From Streptococcus suis (GTDB lineage: Bacteria > Bacillota > Bacilli > Lactobacillales > Streptococcaceae), in NCBI RefSeq assembly GCF_024509525.1, contig NZ_JAMWEM010000001.1, positions 124,001 to 188,000 of the forward strand: a stretch of DNA of 64,000 nt, written 5' to 3'. Numbering within the stretch: position 1 is the stretch's first letter; each line of letters starts with the position of its first letter. Of the stretch, positions 47,393-55,812 are shown in pieces. The translations under genes and the position numbers were made by a program. Below the pieces are notes generated by a model. The model was not told where the DNA came from, made no database searches, and worked only from the letters and a program-made list of their open reading frames with translations.

Positions 47393-48091
47393 CTACTTCA
47401 AACTCCAGCCACCGTCAATGGTGATAATCTGGCCTTGCATGGAAGCGAGTTTACCAGTAGCCAGCATGAAGGTCAGCTCTGCTATTTCGCTGGGCTGGGT
47501 CCAGCGTCCGATAGGGGTCTGGTCTGCCACCCAGTCCGCCAGGCCACCAGGCTCAAAGTCCTTCTGGGTCATGCCTGTCTGGACGGCACCAGGAGCAATG
47601 CCGAAGACCTGGACCTTGTCCTTGGCATAGTCCAATGCCAGCTGCTTGGTAAAGCCTGCCAAAGCATGCTTGGAGGCAGTATAGGCTGAGCCTCCTCCAC
47701 CTGCTAGACTGGAGGCAATAGAGCACATATTGATAATGATGCCCGACTGTCTGTCCACCATTTGCTGCAGATAGGGACGGGTCAGTCTAGTCACCGCAAA
47801 AAAATTGACCGCAAAGATGCGAGCTAATTCATCCTCCTCAATATCCAGATGGGGACGGTAGTCGTCTAGAACGCCTGCGGTGTTACAGAGGACATCAACT
47901 ATCTGGCACCATGAAAAAACTGGGGTTAAATCGCCTGTCAGGTCCAGCTGTAGAAAGTGGAAATCGCCTGCCAATTCGGGCTTGCTGGCCTGGTCAATCC
48001 CGAAGACACGCCAGCCATTTTCCAAAAAAATCTTCGCCTGTGCTAGACCAATGCCGCTAGAAACGCCGGTGATGAGGGCTGTCTTAGTCAT
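47393..48091 (-). CDS. Short-chain dehydrogenase/reductase (FabG-like)
   Basis: The 232-residue SDR has the cofactor loop TGVSSGIGLAQA, the NTAG motif (CNTAGVL) and catalytic residues in SAYTASKHAL (Tyr and Lys) with the preceding Ser in MCSIASSLAG. It uses NAD(P)H. The substrate is unknown; 3-oxoacyl-ACP reductases are the closest well-known relatives, but this is not the fatty-acid cluster copy. It overlaps the DUF2829 gene end by 8 bp. Confidence 0.85.
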   Translation of the reverse strand: MTKTALITGVSSGIGLAQAKIFLENGWRVFGIDQASKPELAGDFHFLQLDLTGDLTPVFSWCQIVDVLCNTAGVLDDYRPHLDIEEDELARIFAVNFFAVTRLTRPYLQQMVDRQSGIIINMCSIASSLAGGGGSAYTASKHALAGFTKQLALDYAKDKVQVFGIAPGAVQTGMTQKDFEPGGLADWVADQTPIGRWTQPSEIAELTFMLATGKLASMQGQIITIDGGWSLK

Positions 48092-48320
48092 GGACTTCTA
48101 CCCAGTCGGTTGCAAGGACATCACAAGGGGTCGGGCTCCACATGGAGAAGCCCTCACCCTCGCCAGTCACGTTGATGAGGAAGTAGGGCGTCGCCTCTAG
48201 CTTCTGCCCGTGGACCTCAATGGTGTCAAAGAGCTGGACGTAGTTCTCCGCCCCGCCCCAGCCTGTGCGAACGTACTTTTTCTTGGCCTTGAGGCCGGGT
48301 AAAATTTCTTCGAATGTCAT
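48084..48320 (-). CDS. DUF2829 family protein (Tad2-like fold)
   Basis: The 78-residue protein begins MTFEEILPGLKAKKKYVRTG and has the DUF2829 hallmarks: an N-terminal amphipathic helix, RTGWGGAENYVQL and WSPTPCDVLATDWVEV. Phage members of this family (Tad2) sequester cyclic-ADP-ribose-type signals and block the Thoeris defence system; chromosomal members are common and mostly uncharacterised. The ATG at 48320 follows AAAGGAG; an in-frame ATG at 48350 has none. It is first in the SDR-GNAT-ASCH run. Confidence 0.8.
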   Translation of the reverse strand: MTFEEILPGLKAKKKYVRTGWGGAENYVQLFDTIEVHGQKLEATPYFLINVTGEGEGFSMWSPTPCDVLATDWVEVHD

Positions 48321-48372
48321 TTGAAACTCCTTTATTTTTCTATCTTTCAATCATTATACCAAAAAATCGCTT

Positions 48373-49167
48373 CTATTTCGGTTTCCTCACCAACAAAACC
48401 GCACTTCCAATCCAAAAGGCCATAGCTGGCAGAATGACCAAAACCAGATTGAGCCAAACTGGGACGGTCATGACCATATTCACCACACCGCCAACCATCA
48501 TGAACAGATAACTAGGCATAAAGACATAGCGGACCAACTTTTCCTTTTGGAAAAATAGCAGAGCTAAACCGAGAACGGTAAGTGGCACTGCAAGCCCCCA
48601 TCCAGTCAAGACTAGATCAGGTTCCTTGGGGATTGCCCAGAGACGAAGTCCACAAATTACTAGAAAAAGAAGGGGAATGCAGAGAAAACTTGCCCAGACC
48701 TTGATTTTGCTGGTCTGGTAAATCAGACCGCGAATAATAAGGAAAATCCCTGCTGGCAGGAGGAAACTGAGAGCCGTGTCACACATCAAGCCCAGCCAGT
48801 TGAGCGAAATGGTGCCTGTCCCTGCAAAATCCATCAGCCATTGGCTGCCGAGGTAGATGATCAGCATGAGGCCGCTTAGGTTTGCGACTGCCATGAAACC
48901 AATCGGAGGGAGGTAGCTGAGTAGGTCGTCTGCCATTTGCTTGCTGTCTTTTCCCAGAAAATCCTCCGCCGAAAGCCCGTCTTTTTGGGCTTCAAGAACA
49001 TCTTGGTAAATGGATAAGAGCTGGGCAGTCACTGCTTCTTCCTGCCTGTGAAAAACTGAAGCAATCATCATGTAGCCATTGATACGGCCCATATACTCCT
49101 TATTTTCCTTGGTCAGCTGGCTTTCAATCACTTCAATCTGCTTGCGGTATTCCATTTGTTTGCTCAT
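48373..49167 (-). CDS. Membrane protein with N-terminal DUF1048/HAAS-like domain, PadR partner
   Basis: The 264-residue protein has a soluble helical N-terminus (about residues 1-85, ending LSAEDFLGKDSKQMADDLLS) followed by six to seven hydrophobic segments. This domain plus membrane architecture is common for genes placed after PadR regulators in Firmicutes (DUF1129/DUF1700-like). It starts 1 bp after the PadR stop, so they are translationally linked. Function unknown; a role in the envelope stress response is often suggested for such pairs. Confidence 0.7.
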   Translation of the reverse strand: MSKQMEYRKQIEVIESQLTKENKEYMGRINGYMMIASVFHRQEEAVTAQLLSIYQDVLEAQKDGLSAEDFLGKDSKQMADDLLSYLPPIGFMAVANLSGLMLIIYLGSQWLMDFAGTGTISLNWLGLMCDTALSFLLPAGIFLIIRGLIYQTSKIKVWASFLCIPLLFLVICGLRLWAIPKEPDLVLTGWGLAVPLTVLGLALLFFQKEKLVRYVFMPSYLFMMVGGVVNMVMTVPVWLNLVLVILPAMAFWIGSAVLLVRKPK

Positions 49168-49168
49168 C

Positions 49169-49486
49169 TTACTCTCCTTTCAATCGCTGAACCTTTTGGA
49201 CCAATTCCGTCCACTGACTCCAAAAATCTTCTAGATAAGCCTTTCCCTGGTCTGTCAAATAAAAATACTTCCTGTCGGGTCCATCTGGCGAGGGCTTGTT
49301 CAGACTAAAAATCAGGCTATTTTTCTCTAACTTCTGAAGGAGGGGATAGACTGTTCCTCCGACCATGTTTTCAAAGCCCTGTTTTCTCAACTCCTGAACC
49401 AACTCATAGCCATAAATTTCCTGTCGAGCAATGACCTGCAAGACACAGCCATCTAGGACCCCCTTGAGCATCTGGGTTTCTTTCAT
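49169..49486 (-). CDS. PadR-family transcriptional regulator
   Basis: The 105-residue protein (MKETQMLKGVLDGCVLQVIA...) is a compact winged helix with the PadR signature IYGYELVQELRKQGFENMVGG (in part), TVYPLLQKLEKNSLI and YFYLTDQGKAYLEDF. The ATG at 49486 follows GAGGAAG and overlaps the small membrane protein's stop. Longer in-frame starts are rejected. It probably represses its own operon through the ACTAGT-centred sites at 49677-49775. Confidence 0.88.
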   Translation of the reverse strand: MKETQMLKGVLDGCVLQVIARQEIYGYELVQELRKQGFENMVGGTVYPLLQKLEKNSLIFSLNKPSPDGPDRKYFYLTDQGKAYLEDFWSQWTELVQKVQRLKGE

Positions 49487-49647
49487 AATTCTTCCTCTTC
49501 CTCTGCAAAAAATCCAAACAGCAAGCCTGATGCTAAACTGATACCTAAGATTAAAATAGAATCCAAAGCCCAGCCAGTTATAATAGCCGTCACAATCGTG
49601 ATGCCTGCTAGTTTCCAACTTTCCCGACTTTTCTTATCCAGTTTCAT
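49483..49647 (-). CDS. Small membrane protein, 54 residues, first gene of the PadR operon
   Basis: This short gene encodes MKLDKKSRESWKLAGITIVT, then AIITGWALDSILILGISLAS and GLLFGFFAEEEEEL. It has two closely spaced hydrophobic segments (about residues 14-25 and 28-47), a basic N-terminus and an acidic tail. GGGAGG lies 5 nt before the ATG. Its stop overlaps the padR ATG by 4 bp. I recognise no family. The strong ribosome-binding site and coupling make it a likely real gene. Confidence 0.75.
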   Translation of the reverse strand: MKLDKKSRESWKLAGITIVTAIITGWALDSILILGISLASGLLFGFFAEEEEEL

Positions 49648-49676
49648 ACTGCCTCCCTATCTAATTTGTAATACAC

Positions 49677-49782
49677 ACTAGTCAGATAAAAATAAAAGTG
49701 ATTTTCTTTGTTTTCTATCACTAGTTTGTTTTACCTATTAGCTTTGTATCTATAGTCTAACACAAGGTAACTAGTTTGTAAA
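49677..49782 (-). promoter_or_regulatory. PadR operon promoter with three ACTAGT palindromes
   Basis: On the minus strand TTTACA (49777-49782) and TAGACT (49754-49759) are 17 bp apart. ACTAGT occurs at 49677, 49720 and 49770. The last lies in the promoter spacer, and the other two are in the 5' untranslated region. Two share the longer form CAAACTAGT. They are candidate PadR operators; binding is inferred. Confidence 0.5.
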
Positions 49783-49804
49783 GCAAAATAGTGGAAAATA
49801 TTCA

Positions 49805-49883
49805 AAAAATATCACTTCTAAAAGTTTGCGTCAACATCTCAGCGCAGTAGTTGATTACTCCAACAATCTGGGAAATTGTTGGA
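49805..49883. repeat. Diverged copy of the 16955-17129 dispersed repeat
   Basis: Read on the minus strand, about 50 bp match 17057-17107 with scattered differences, including CACTGCGCTGAGATGTTGAC as CTACTGCGCTGAGATGTTGAC-type core. Beside it, CCAACAAT and ATTGTTGG form a hairpin (49859-49883). The full element does not appear to be present. Confidence 0.5.
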
Positions 49884-49927
49884 AGTTGGAAATAAAAAGT
49901 TACGGTAGCAACATATCTAAAAACATA

Positions 49928-49953
49928 TAAAAAACTTGGGTTGCCCCAAGTTT
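49928..49953 (-). terminator. bceAB terminator
   Basis: AAACTTGGG and CCCAAGTTT form a 9-bp stem with a 4-nt loop, followed on the minus strand by TTTT. It overlaps the stop codon of the permease gene. Confidence 0.75.
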
Positions 49954-51973
49954 AGGAAATAATTTGTTTGTAAGATCGTGTTGTGATGGCATAGACCACT
50001 AGATAGAGGAGGAAATAGCCACCACAGATGCCTACCGTTACTTGCAGCATCAGCCCTGCATTGACCACGCCGATAGACAACAAGATAGACGAGAGCATCT
50101 TGTAGGCAAAGGCTAGATGAACAAAGGCAAGTAGGATAGGCAGGAAGAAAACGGTCAGCAATTGCTTGCGAATGGACTGTCTGGTCTGGTCCTCATCCAG
50201 ACCAACCTTAGTCATAATGACGAAGCGATCTCTGTCTTCATAGCCTTCTGAAATCTGTTTGAAGTAAATCACCAGCACCACCGCCATCAAAAAGATGAGT
50301 GAAAGCAAGAGGCCGATGAAGAAAAGTGAACCTGCAAAACTGAAGAAACTACGCATCGCATAAGCACGGTAGGCGAGACTAATCGAGTTGGTCCCATCTG
50401 GAAGAATATTAGAGCTCCACAGTTCGCTTTCAAAAGTACTGGATAAGAAGATCTCCTGGCTATCTACCTGTTCTTCTTCTGATAGACTGCTTTCAAAGCC
50501 CATATAATAGCGATTTTCGGCTTGATTTTCAAATATTGTCAAGTCTTGAACAACAATGACCAGATATTGGCTGAGAAGGAAGGAACCATGGTCTGGTAGA
50601 TGTCCTAAAGTCACATTCTTGGGCAAGACTTGGGCAACTTCCATCTCCTTTTCATCAAAGGTGAGGGTTTGACCAGCTTGATACTGGACTCCCTTACTAT
50701 AAATGGCCACTTGGTCAGATGCCAACTGGAGTTTTTCTCCCGTCATCTTTTCATAGCTGGCTTGATCAAGGACAAAACCGATCCCAACTCGGTCAGAGAA
50801 ATCCATACCAGCGGCTTCTTCATCCGTCAAAAATCTTACTTGCTGGTTTGTCACCTCAGAAAAATAGGCTTGCTGGTAAGGATAGCCCACCTTACTTTCA
50901 ACAGGAATATCCTTCTCTTCTAAGATAGCATCCGCCCACTCCTCCCACTTCTCCGTTTGATCTTTTGAAGTGGTTGGTTGCATTCCAACATCAATCGAAT
51001 AATCATTTGGATTCTGATTGGCAATATAATCCTTGCCACCGATGTAAATATTGAGTCCTCCAACCATGGTCACCAAGAACATACTGGAGAGGATAGTAAT
51101 GGTCGCAAGGCCCAGAGCATTTTTCCGCATACGGAAAATCAAGTTGGATACAGAAATGAAATTATCTGGCTTATAATAATAGGTCTGACGGTTCTTTAGC
51201 CAGTTTAATAGACTGATGACACCTGCATGGAAGAGCAGGTAGGTCCCAAAGATAACCAGAAGAGTCGCTCCAAAGAAACTTGGAATAGCTGTCAGCGGAC
51301 TGGTCACTAGCTGGGCAATAGCATAGCCTGCCCCCAATAAGATAAGAGCTAAGAGGGTTTGTAGCCAGAGGAAGCCTGATTTCTTATCCCCTCGTTTCTT
51401 ACCTTGAACCAGTTTGAGTGAGTCGGTCAAGCCCAATTTTCCAATATTAAAGATGCTGACCAAGGCGAAAATCCCAAAGAGATAAATAAGTACAGTAACC
51501 AGACTTTTCAACTGGAAAGTTGAAGCTAGGACAACAGGCATCTGCATGGCCTTGAGCAAGAGGGCATAGAAGAGTTTATCTAGAGCCAAGCCCAGCAACA
51601 AGCCTGTCAAAATACTACTGGCTGCAAAAACTAGATTTTCTAGGAAAGTCATCAAGAAGAGATGTTTTTTCTCCAGACCAAGAATGCTATAGACACCAAA
51701 CTCTTTTGACCGCTGCTTCATAACAAAACTATTGGCATAGAAGACCATGATGGCAACGGCCAGCATGACCACAATCATACCGAAGCCAAGCACTTGAATC
51801 ACTCCATTGGCCCCCTTGACCTGACCTAAATCAGGATGAAAGGCAAGCGAGGCAAATATATAGGCAATGGCTGTAGATAAAATGGTCATCAGGGCATAGG
51901 GAAAATAGAGTCTGCGGTTCTTTTTGAGATTGGTCAGAGCCAATCGAACAGTTAATCCAAACATACTACTCAC
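49952..51973 (-). CDS. bceB: BceB-type ABC transporter permease
   Basis: The 673-residue permease has the BceB layout: ten predicted membrane helices with a large extracellular domain (about residues 310-525) between helices 7 and 8, and FtsX-like regions. It starts MFGLTVRLALTNLKKNRRLY after an alternative initial MSS. BceAB transporters protect against and sense cell-wall peptide antibiotics such as bacitracin, and signal through the cognate histidine kinase. S. suis is reported to have a bceABRS operon of this kind. It overlaps the ATPase gene by 8 bp. Confidence 0.88.
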   Translation of the reverse strand: MSSMFGLTVRLALTNLKKNRRLYFPYALMTILSTAIAYIFASLAFHPDLGQVKGANGVIQVLGFGMIVVMLAVAIMVFYANSFVMKQRSKEFGVYSILGLEKKHLFLMTFLENLVFAASSILTGLLLGLALDKLFYALLLKAMQMPVVLASTFQLKSLVTVLIYLFGIFALVSIFNIGKLGLTDSLKLVQGKKRGDKKSGFLWLQTLLALILLGAGYAIAQLVTSPLTAIPSFFGATLLVIFGTYLLFHAGVISLLNWLKNRQTYYYKPDNFISVSNLIFRMRKNALGLATITILSSMFLVTMVGGLNIYIGGKDYIANQNPNDYSIDVGMQPTTSKDQTEKWEEWADAILEEKDIPVESKVGYPYQQAYFSEVTNQQVRFLTDEEAAGMDFSDRVGIGFVLDQASYEKMTGEKLQLASDQVAIYSKGVQYQAGQTLTFDEKEMEVAQVLPKNVTLGHLPDHGSFLLSQYLVIVVQDLTIFENQAENRYYMGFESSLSEEEQVDSQEIFLSSTFESELWSSNILPDGTNSISLAYRAYAMRSFFSFAGSLFFIGLLLSLIFLMAVVLVIYFKQISEGYEDRDRFVIMTKVGLDEDQTRQSIRKQLLTVFFLPILLAFVHLAFAYKMLSSILLSIGVVNAGLMLQVTVGICGGYFLLYLVVYAITTRSYKQIIS

Positions 51974-52724
51974 CTCGATTCGCCATCAGTGTCAAGGTAT
52001 CTGAAATCAACTGATACATTTCCTGACTGGTTCTCTCACCTCGGTAGATTTGATTGTAGAGGATGCCATCCTTGATGAAGAGAACCCGTTTGGCACGACT
52101 AGCTGCTACTGTCGAGTGGGTTACCATCAGAATCGTTTGCCCTTCTTGGTTGATTTTTTCAAAAATATCGAGAAGGGTTGCCGTTGATTTGGAGTCAAGG
52201 GCTCCAGTCGGTTCATCTGCCAAAAGAATTTTTGGCTGAGTAATGATGGCACGCGCCACCGCAACTCGCTGCTGCTGACCACCCGAAATCTCGTAGGGCA
52301 TCTTGTCTTGCAAGGTCGCAATTCCCAGGCTATTGAGCGTATGAACGAGTCGCTTGTTCATCTCATCAATCGGAAAACGGGATAAAACCAGAGGCAAGAG
52401 CACATTGTCCTTGACAGAGAGGGTGTCCAAGAGATTGAAATCTTGGAAGACAAAGCCCAATTTCTCCCGACGAAAGGCTGCCGCTTCCTTGCTCTTGATA
52501 GATTGAGTATCCAATCCGTTAAGCAAGACCTTGCCCTGCGTTGGCTTATCAAGGGTTGCCAAAATATTGAGCAAGGTGGATTTTCCAGAACCAGACTCAC
52601 CCATAATGGCGACATATTCACCCTTTTCCACTGTAAAATGAATATCCTTCAAAGCCTCAACCTGTCCCGCCTTAAAGAGAGAACTGTATATCTTTTGAAC
52701 GTGTTGAACATCTAAAACTGACAT
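51966..52724 (-). CDS. bceA: BceA-type ABC transporter ATP-binding protein
   Basis: The 252-residue ATPase of the MacB/LolD group has Walker [11 protein letters not shown], the Q-loop FVFQDFNLLDTLS, signature ISGGQQQRVAVARA, Walker B ILLADEPTGALD and VTHS. The family marker FNLLDTLSVKDNVLLPLVLS is clear. The ATG at 52724 follows AAAGGAGT. A promoter with a BceR-type box lies between it and the kinase gene, so bceAB can be induced apart from bceRS. Confidence 0.92.
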   Translation of the reverse strand: MSVLDVQHVQKIYSSLFKAGQVEALKDIHFTVEKGEYVAIMGESGSGKSTLLNILATLDKPTQGKVLLNGLDTQSIKSKEAAAFRREKLGFVFQDFNLLDTLSVKDNVLLPLVLSRFPIDEMNKRLVHTLNSLGIATLQDKMPYEISGGQQQRVAVARAIITQPKILLADEPTGALDSKSTATLLDIFEKINQEGQTILMVTHSTVAASRAKRVLFIKDGILYNQIYRGERTSQEMYQLISDTLTLMANRGE

Positions 52725-52753
52725 AACTTGACTCCTTTTCTTTTTCTACCCCC

Positions 52754-52817
52754 ATTCTAGCTCATCCTCCGACAGTCTGCCATAGCCCTAGCTTTCATTT
52801 GCGTGACAATTTTGTAA
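52754..52817 (-). promoter_or_regulatory. bceAB promoter with BceR-type binding site
   Basis: TGACA-ATTT-TGTAA (52804-52817) fits the TNACA-N4-TGTAA motif described for BceR-like response regulators. It lies about 64 bp upstream of the predicted start. The promoter has a fair -10 (TAGAAT, 52754-52759) but a poor -35 (TGGCAG), as expected for an activator-dependent promoter. Confidence 0.65.
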
Positions 52818-52819
52818 GA

Positions 52820-53800
52820 TTAATCAAAAATCAACTCCACTTCTTTGATACCGATACGCACTTCTGTTCCCTGACCCACTTTTGATTTTAGCTTTAGGGA
52901 ATAGCCCAGCTCCGCAGCAATTTTCCGTGAGAGATAGAGCCCCAGCCCCGAAGATTGCTGGGTTCTGCGACCATTGAAACCTGAGAAACCACGCTCAAAG
53001 ACCCGTTCCAAGTCACTCTCAGCAATCCCGATTCCCGTATCGCGAATGACCAAATCATCTCCGTCCAAAACAATCGAAACGCTTCCCCCCTGACAATACT
53101 TGAGGGCATTGGATAAAATTTGCTCAATCAAGAGACCCAGCCAGCGTTTATCGGTCTTTACTGTCCTATCCAACTGCCCCAAGTCCAAGCTAGTATTAGC
53201 CTGAATGAAAAAGAGGGAATATTTCTTGACCAGACTTCTGACCAGATCTTCCAAATTAACAGATTCGATAACCAAATCATCATGAAAGGACTGTAAACGG
53301 AGATAGTTCAAGACCAGACCTGTGTATTGTTCTATCTTGAACAATTCCGATTCTAATTGATGACGAACTGGACTACTATCTACTTCCTTAACCAAGAGCT
53401 GACTGGCTGCAATTGGTGTTTTCATCTGGTGGGCCCAAAGGGTATAATAATCATCTAATTCTGTCTGTTCCTGACGCTGTTTTTCAATCAAGAGCTTGTT
53501 CTGGACTTCTAGTCGCTCCACTTTTTCCTGCAACAAACGCTCACTGGCTGTCCCAGTAGCTACTTTCTGACCACGCCAGATTTTTCCAAAGCGGGAAAAT
53601 TCCCTGAAAAAATCCCAGAGGAGGGCGAGGAGCCAGCAGATAGTGAGCAGGGTGAGGGCGTAGAAAACCAGATTTCTTTGGATGTCAAAGAGGCTACTAT
53701 AAGCCAGAATGGTCGTGGCAAAAAGACAGTAGCTGACCAGAAATAGCCAACGATGACGGAGCCAAGAAGTTAGAAAATCAGGCAACATTTCCTTATTCAT
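52820..53800 (-). CDS. bceS: BceS-type intramembrane-sensing histidine kinase
   Basis: The 326-residue kinase has two N-terminal membrane helices (about 16-33 and 39-62) with almost no extracellular loop. The dimerisation helix carries the phospho-accepting His in LWAHQMKTPIAA, and the ATPase domain has N (EQILSNALKYC), G1 (VIRDTGIGI) and G2 (SSGLGLYLSRKI) boxes. Such kinases do not sense the drug alone but through the BceB permease. It overlaps bceR by 8 bp. Confidence 0.92.
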   Translation of the reverse strand: MNKEMLPDFLTSWLRHRWLFLVSYCLFATTILAYSSLFDIQRNLVFYALTLLTICWLLALLWDFFREFSRFGKIWRGQKVATGTASERLLQEKVERLEVQNKLLIEKQRQEQTELDDYYTLWAHQMKTPIAASQLLVKEVDSSPVRHQLESELFKIEQYTGLVLNYLRLQSFHDDLVIESVNLEDLVRSLVKKYSLFFIQANTSLDLGQLDRTVKTDKRWLGLLIEQILSNALKYCQGGSVSIVLDGDDLVIRDTGIGIAESDLERVFERGFSGFNGRRTQQSSGLGLYLSRKIAAELGYSLKLKSKVGQGTEVRIGIKEVELIFD

Positions 53801-54476
53801 GTGTCCACACCAGGCCGTAGCCTACTCCTTTCTTGGTCATAATCAAGTTAGGCAAGCGCAACTCTGCCAACTTTTTACGCAGGCGAGCAATGTTTACCGA
53901 CAGGGTATTGTCATCCACAAAAATATCACTGTTCCAGAGTTCTCTCATCAGCTCCTCACGGCTGACGACTTCCTTGCCATGTTCAAAAAGCACCCGTAAA
54001 ATCTGAAATTCATTTCGGGTCAATTCTTCTACATCCTGACCATATGACACCTGCATGGTCTTCAAGTCCAAGGAAACTTCTTCAAACCAGAGCAAACTTT
54101 GTTCGCCGACAAAGTCATAGGTTCTTCTGAGAAGCCCCTGTATTTTAGCCAAAAGCACCGTCATTTCAAAAGGCTTGGTCACATAGTCATCCGCCCCCAT
54201 ATTGATCGCCATAACAATATCCATTGGCTGGTCATGGGAAGATAGAAACATAATGGGCACACGGGATGTCTTGCGAATTTCCTGACACCAGTAATAGCCA
54301 TTGAAAAACGGCAGACCAATATCCAGCAAAATCAAATGGGGCTGAAACTCTTCCATCTGTTCCAAAACCATCTGAAAATCTTGGACCTCTTGTACCTGGT
54401 AACCCCAGTTTATCAAGTTTTTAGCAACTAGTTGGCTAATCGTTTTATCATCCTCGATAACTAAAATCTTTTGCAT
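53793..54476 (-). CDS. bceR: BceR-type response regulator (OmpR family)
   Basis: The 227-residue regulator has a receiver domain with the acidic pair in VIEDDKT, the phosphorylation site Asp52 in LILLDIGLP and the conserved Lys in VTKPFE. A C-terminal OmpR winged helix (LTRNEFQILRVLFEHG ... DDNTLSVNIARLRKKL) follows. It probably activates bceAB through the site at 52804-52817. Its own promoter has TATAAT on the minus strand near 54511 with a weak -35. It is divergent from the DUF2974 gene. Confidence 0.92.
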   Translation of the reverse strand: MQKILVIEDDKTISQLVAKNLINWGYQVQEVQDFQMVLEQMEEFQPHLILLDIGLPFFNGYYWCQEIRKTSRVPIMFLSSHDQPMDIVMAINMGADDYVTKPFEMTVLLAKIQGLLRRTYDFVGEQSLLWFEEVSLDLKTMQVSYGQDVEELTRNEFQILRVLFEHGKEVVSREELMRELWNSDIFVDDNTLSVNIARLRKKLAELRLPNLIMTKKGVGYGLVWTHE

Positions 54477-54567
54477 CGCTCTCTCCCTTTTTCATATATA
54501 CTATATATTATAGCCTATAAATCACAAAATGGTCCGATTTTTCTAACAAACAATCTCAAACTAAGAT

Positions 54568-54596
54568 TTGTCAGACCAAGCATATTTCGTTATACT
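54568..54596 (+). promoter_or_regulatory. Promoter of the DUF2974 gene
   Basis: TTGTCA (54568-54573) and TATACT (54591-54596) are 17 bp apart. An imperfect inverted repeat, ACAATCT and AGATTTGT (54550-54571), overlaps the -35 and lies in the intergenic region shared with bceR. Confidence 0.6.
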
Positions 54597-54619
54597 AGAT
54601 AAAAAAGGAAAGGACTGCT

Positions 54620-55789
54620 ATGCCGAATTTATTAACCTATATTGAAGAAACTCAATACGATAATTTTTATGATAAACCTATCAATAAGCTAGATATTCTG
54701 GCTCTGACCGAGCTTTCCTACCTCCCTTTTGATAATCTGGTCCCCTACTCTTTTACAGAAAATGGTGTACGACTTGATCGGTTGGCAGCGTCCTTTGAAG
54801 AGACCTACAAAAATAATTTCCCTCCCTTTTCTATGGTGACCAAAAACCGCCTAGCCTTATTTGCCCTTCTAGCCAAATCCATACGCTTCAAGTCTATCAA
54901 GGCATTTGGCTTCGTTGACGACTATCAGTTGGACCAAGAGCAACAATTCTCAGCTATCAGCTATCGCATTGACCGAAAAACGATTGTGACTTGCTTCAGA
55001 GGGACAGATGATACTATTATCGGTTGGAAGGAAGATTTCCGCATGACCTATATGGATGAAATTCCTGCCCAACGTGCAGCAAGTGGCTACTTAGAAAAAC
55101 TTATGATGCAGCAGGGGGGCCATTTTTATCTGGCCGGTCATTCGAAAGGCGGAAATTTAGCCCTCTATGCAGCATGCCAGCAAGCTACAGACCAACAGGA
55201 TAGAATCCTAGCTATCTATCCCTTTGATTCACCTGGCTTACACAAAAAACACTTGGAAGCACCTAGTTACCGAGCTATTCACCAACGGATTTTCCCTGTC
55301 ATTCCCCAGAATTCAATCGTCGGTATGATGTTGGAAACACCAGAAAATGCTCAGATTGTTCAGAGTAATACCCTCGGCATTCTACAACATATCAGTTTTT
55401 CTTGGGAGGTTGACGGAAGCGACTTCAAACTAGCCCCTGCCCTGACCAGCGATAGCCTACAAACAGACCAAGCCTTAAAAACTTGGACGGCTAGTCTAAC
55501 AGACGATGAATTACGAGACTTCTTCGATTTGTTTTTCGGCATCTTCATCAAAGCAGGAATTGAACGTTTTAGCGATATCACGGTAAATCCCCTACAGAAA
55601 TTACAGGAAATTGATCGATTGAGAAAAGAAATAGCTCCAGAAGAAGCTGAAATGGTGGACAAACTCATTCGTCTCCTCTTTGATACCCGTTATCAAATCT
55701 GGAGGGACAATATTCCAAGCCCTGAAATCTCTCTACCAGATTGGCGGAAACTCTTCCAAAGAAATACAACTGAAAATAAAGAAAACTAG
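54620..55789 (+). CDS. DUF2974 (Mbeg1-like) alpha/beta-hydrolase
   Basis: The 389-residue cytoplasmic protein matches the DUF2974/Mbeg1-like family, lipase-3-like alpha/beta hydrolases. The nucleophile elbow is LAGHSKGGNLALYAA (Ser in GHSKG), preceded by VTCFRGTDDTIIGWKED, a lipase-type oxyanion region, and followed by YPFDSPGL with a possible acid residue. The substrate is unknown. The ATG at 54620 follows GGAAAGGA. It is monocistronic and ends at the hairpin at 55782-55812. Confidence 0.8.
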   Translation: MPNLLTYIEETQYDNFYDKPINKLDILALTELSYLPFDNLVPYSFTENGVRLDRLAASFEETYKNNFPPFSMVTKNRLALFALLAKSIRFKSIKAFGFVDDYQLDQEQQFSAISYRIDRKTIVTCFRGTDDTIIGWKEDFRMTYMDEIPAQRAASGYLEKLMMQQGGHFYLAGHSKGGNLALYAACQQATDQQDRILAIYPFDSPGLHKKHLEAPSYRAIHQRIFPVIPQNSIVGMMLETPENAQIVQSNTLGILQHISFSWEVDGSDFKLAPALTSDSLQTDQALKTWTASLTDDELRDFFDLFFGIFIKAGIERFSDITVNPLQKLQEIDRLRKEIAPEEAEMVDKLIRLLFDTRYQIWRDNIPSPEISLPDWRKLFQRNTTENKEN

Positions 55790-55812
55790 CTCAGGTGACT
55801 GAACTAGTTTTT
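55782..55812. terminator. Bidirectional terminator between DUF2974 and aminotransferase genes
   Basis: AAAACTAG (55782-55789) and CTAGTTTT (55804-55811) form an 8-bp outer stem with an inner CAG/CTG pairing and T/A tails on both sides. The two convergent genes both end within it: the DUF2974 stop and the last codons of the aminotransferase. Confidence 0.7.
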
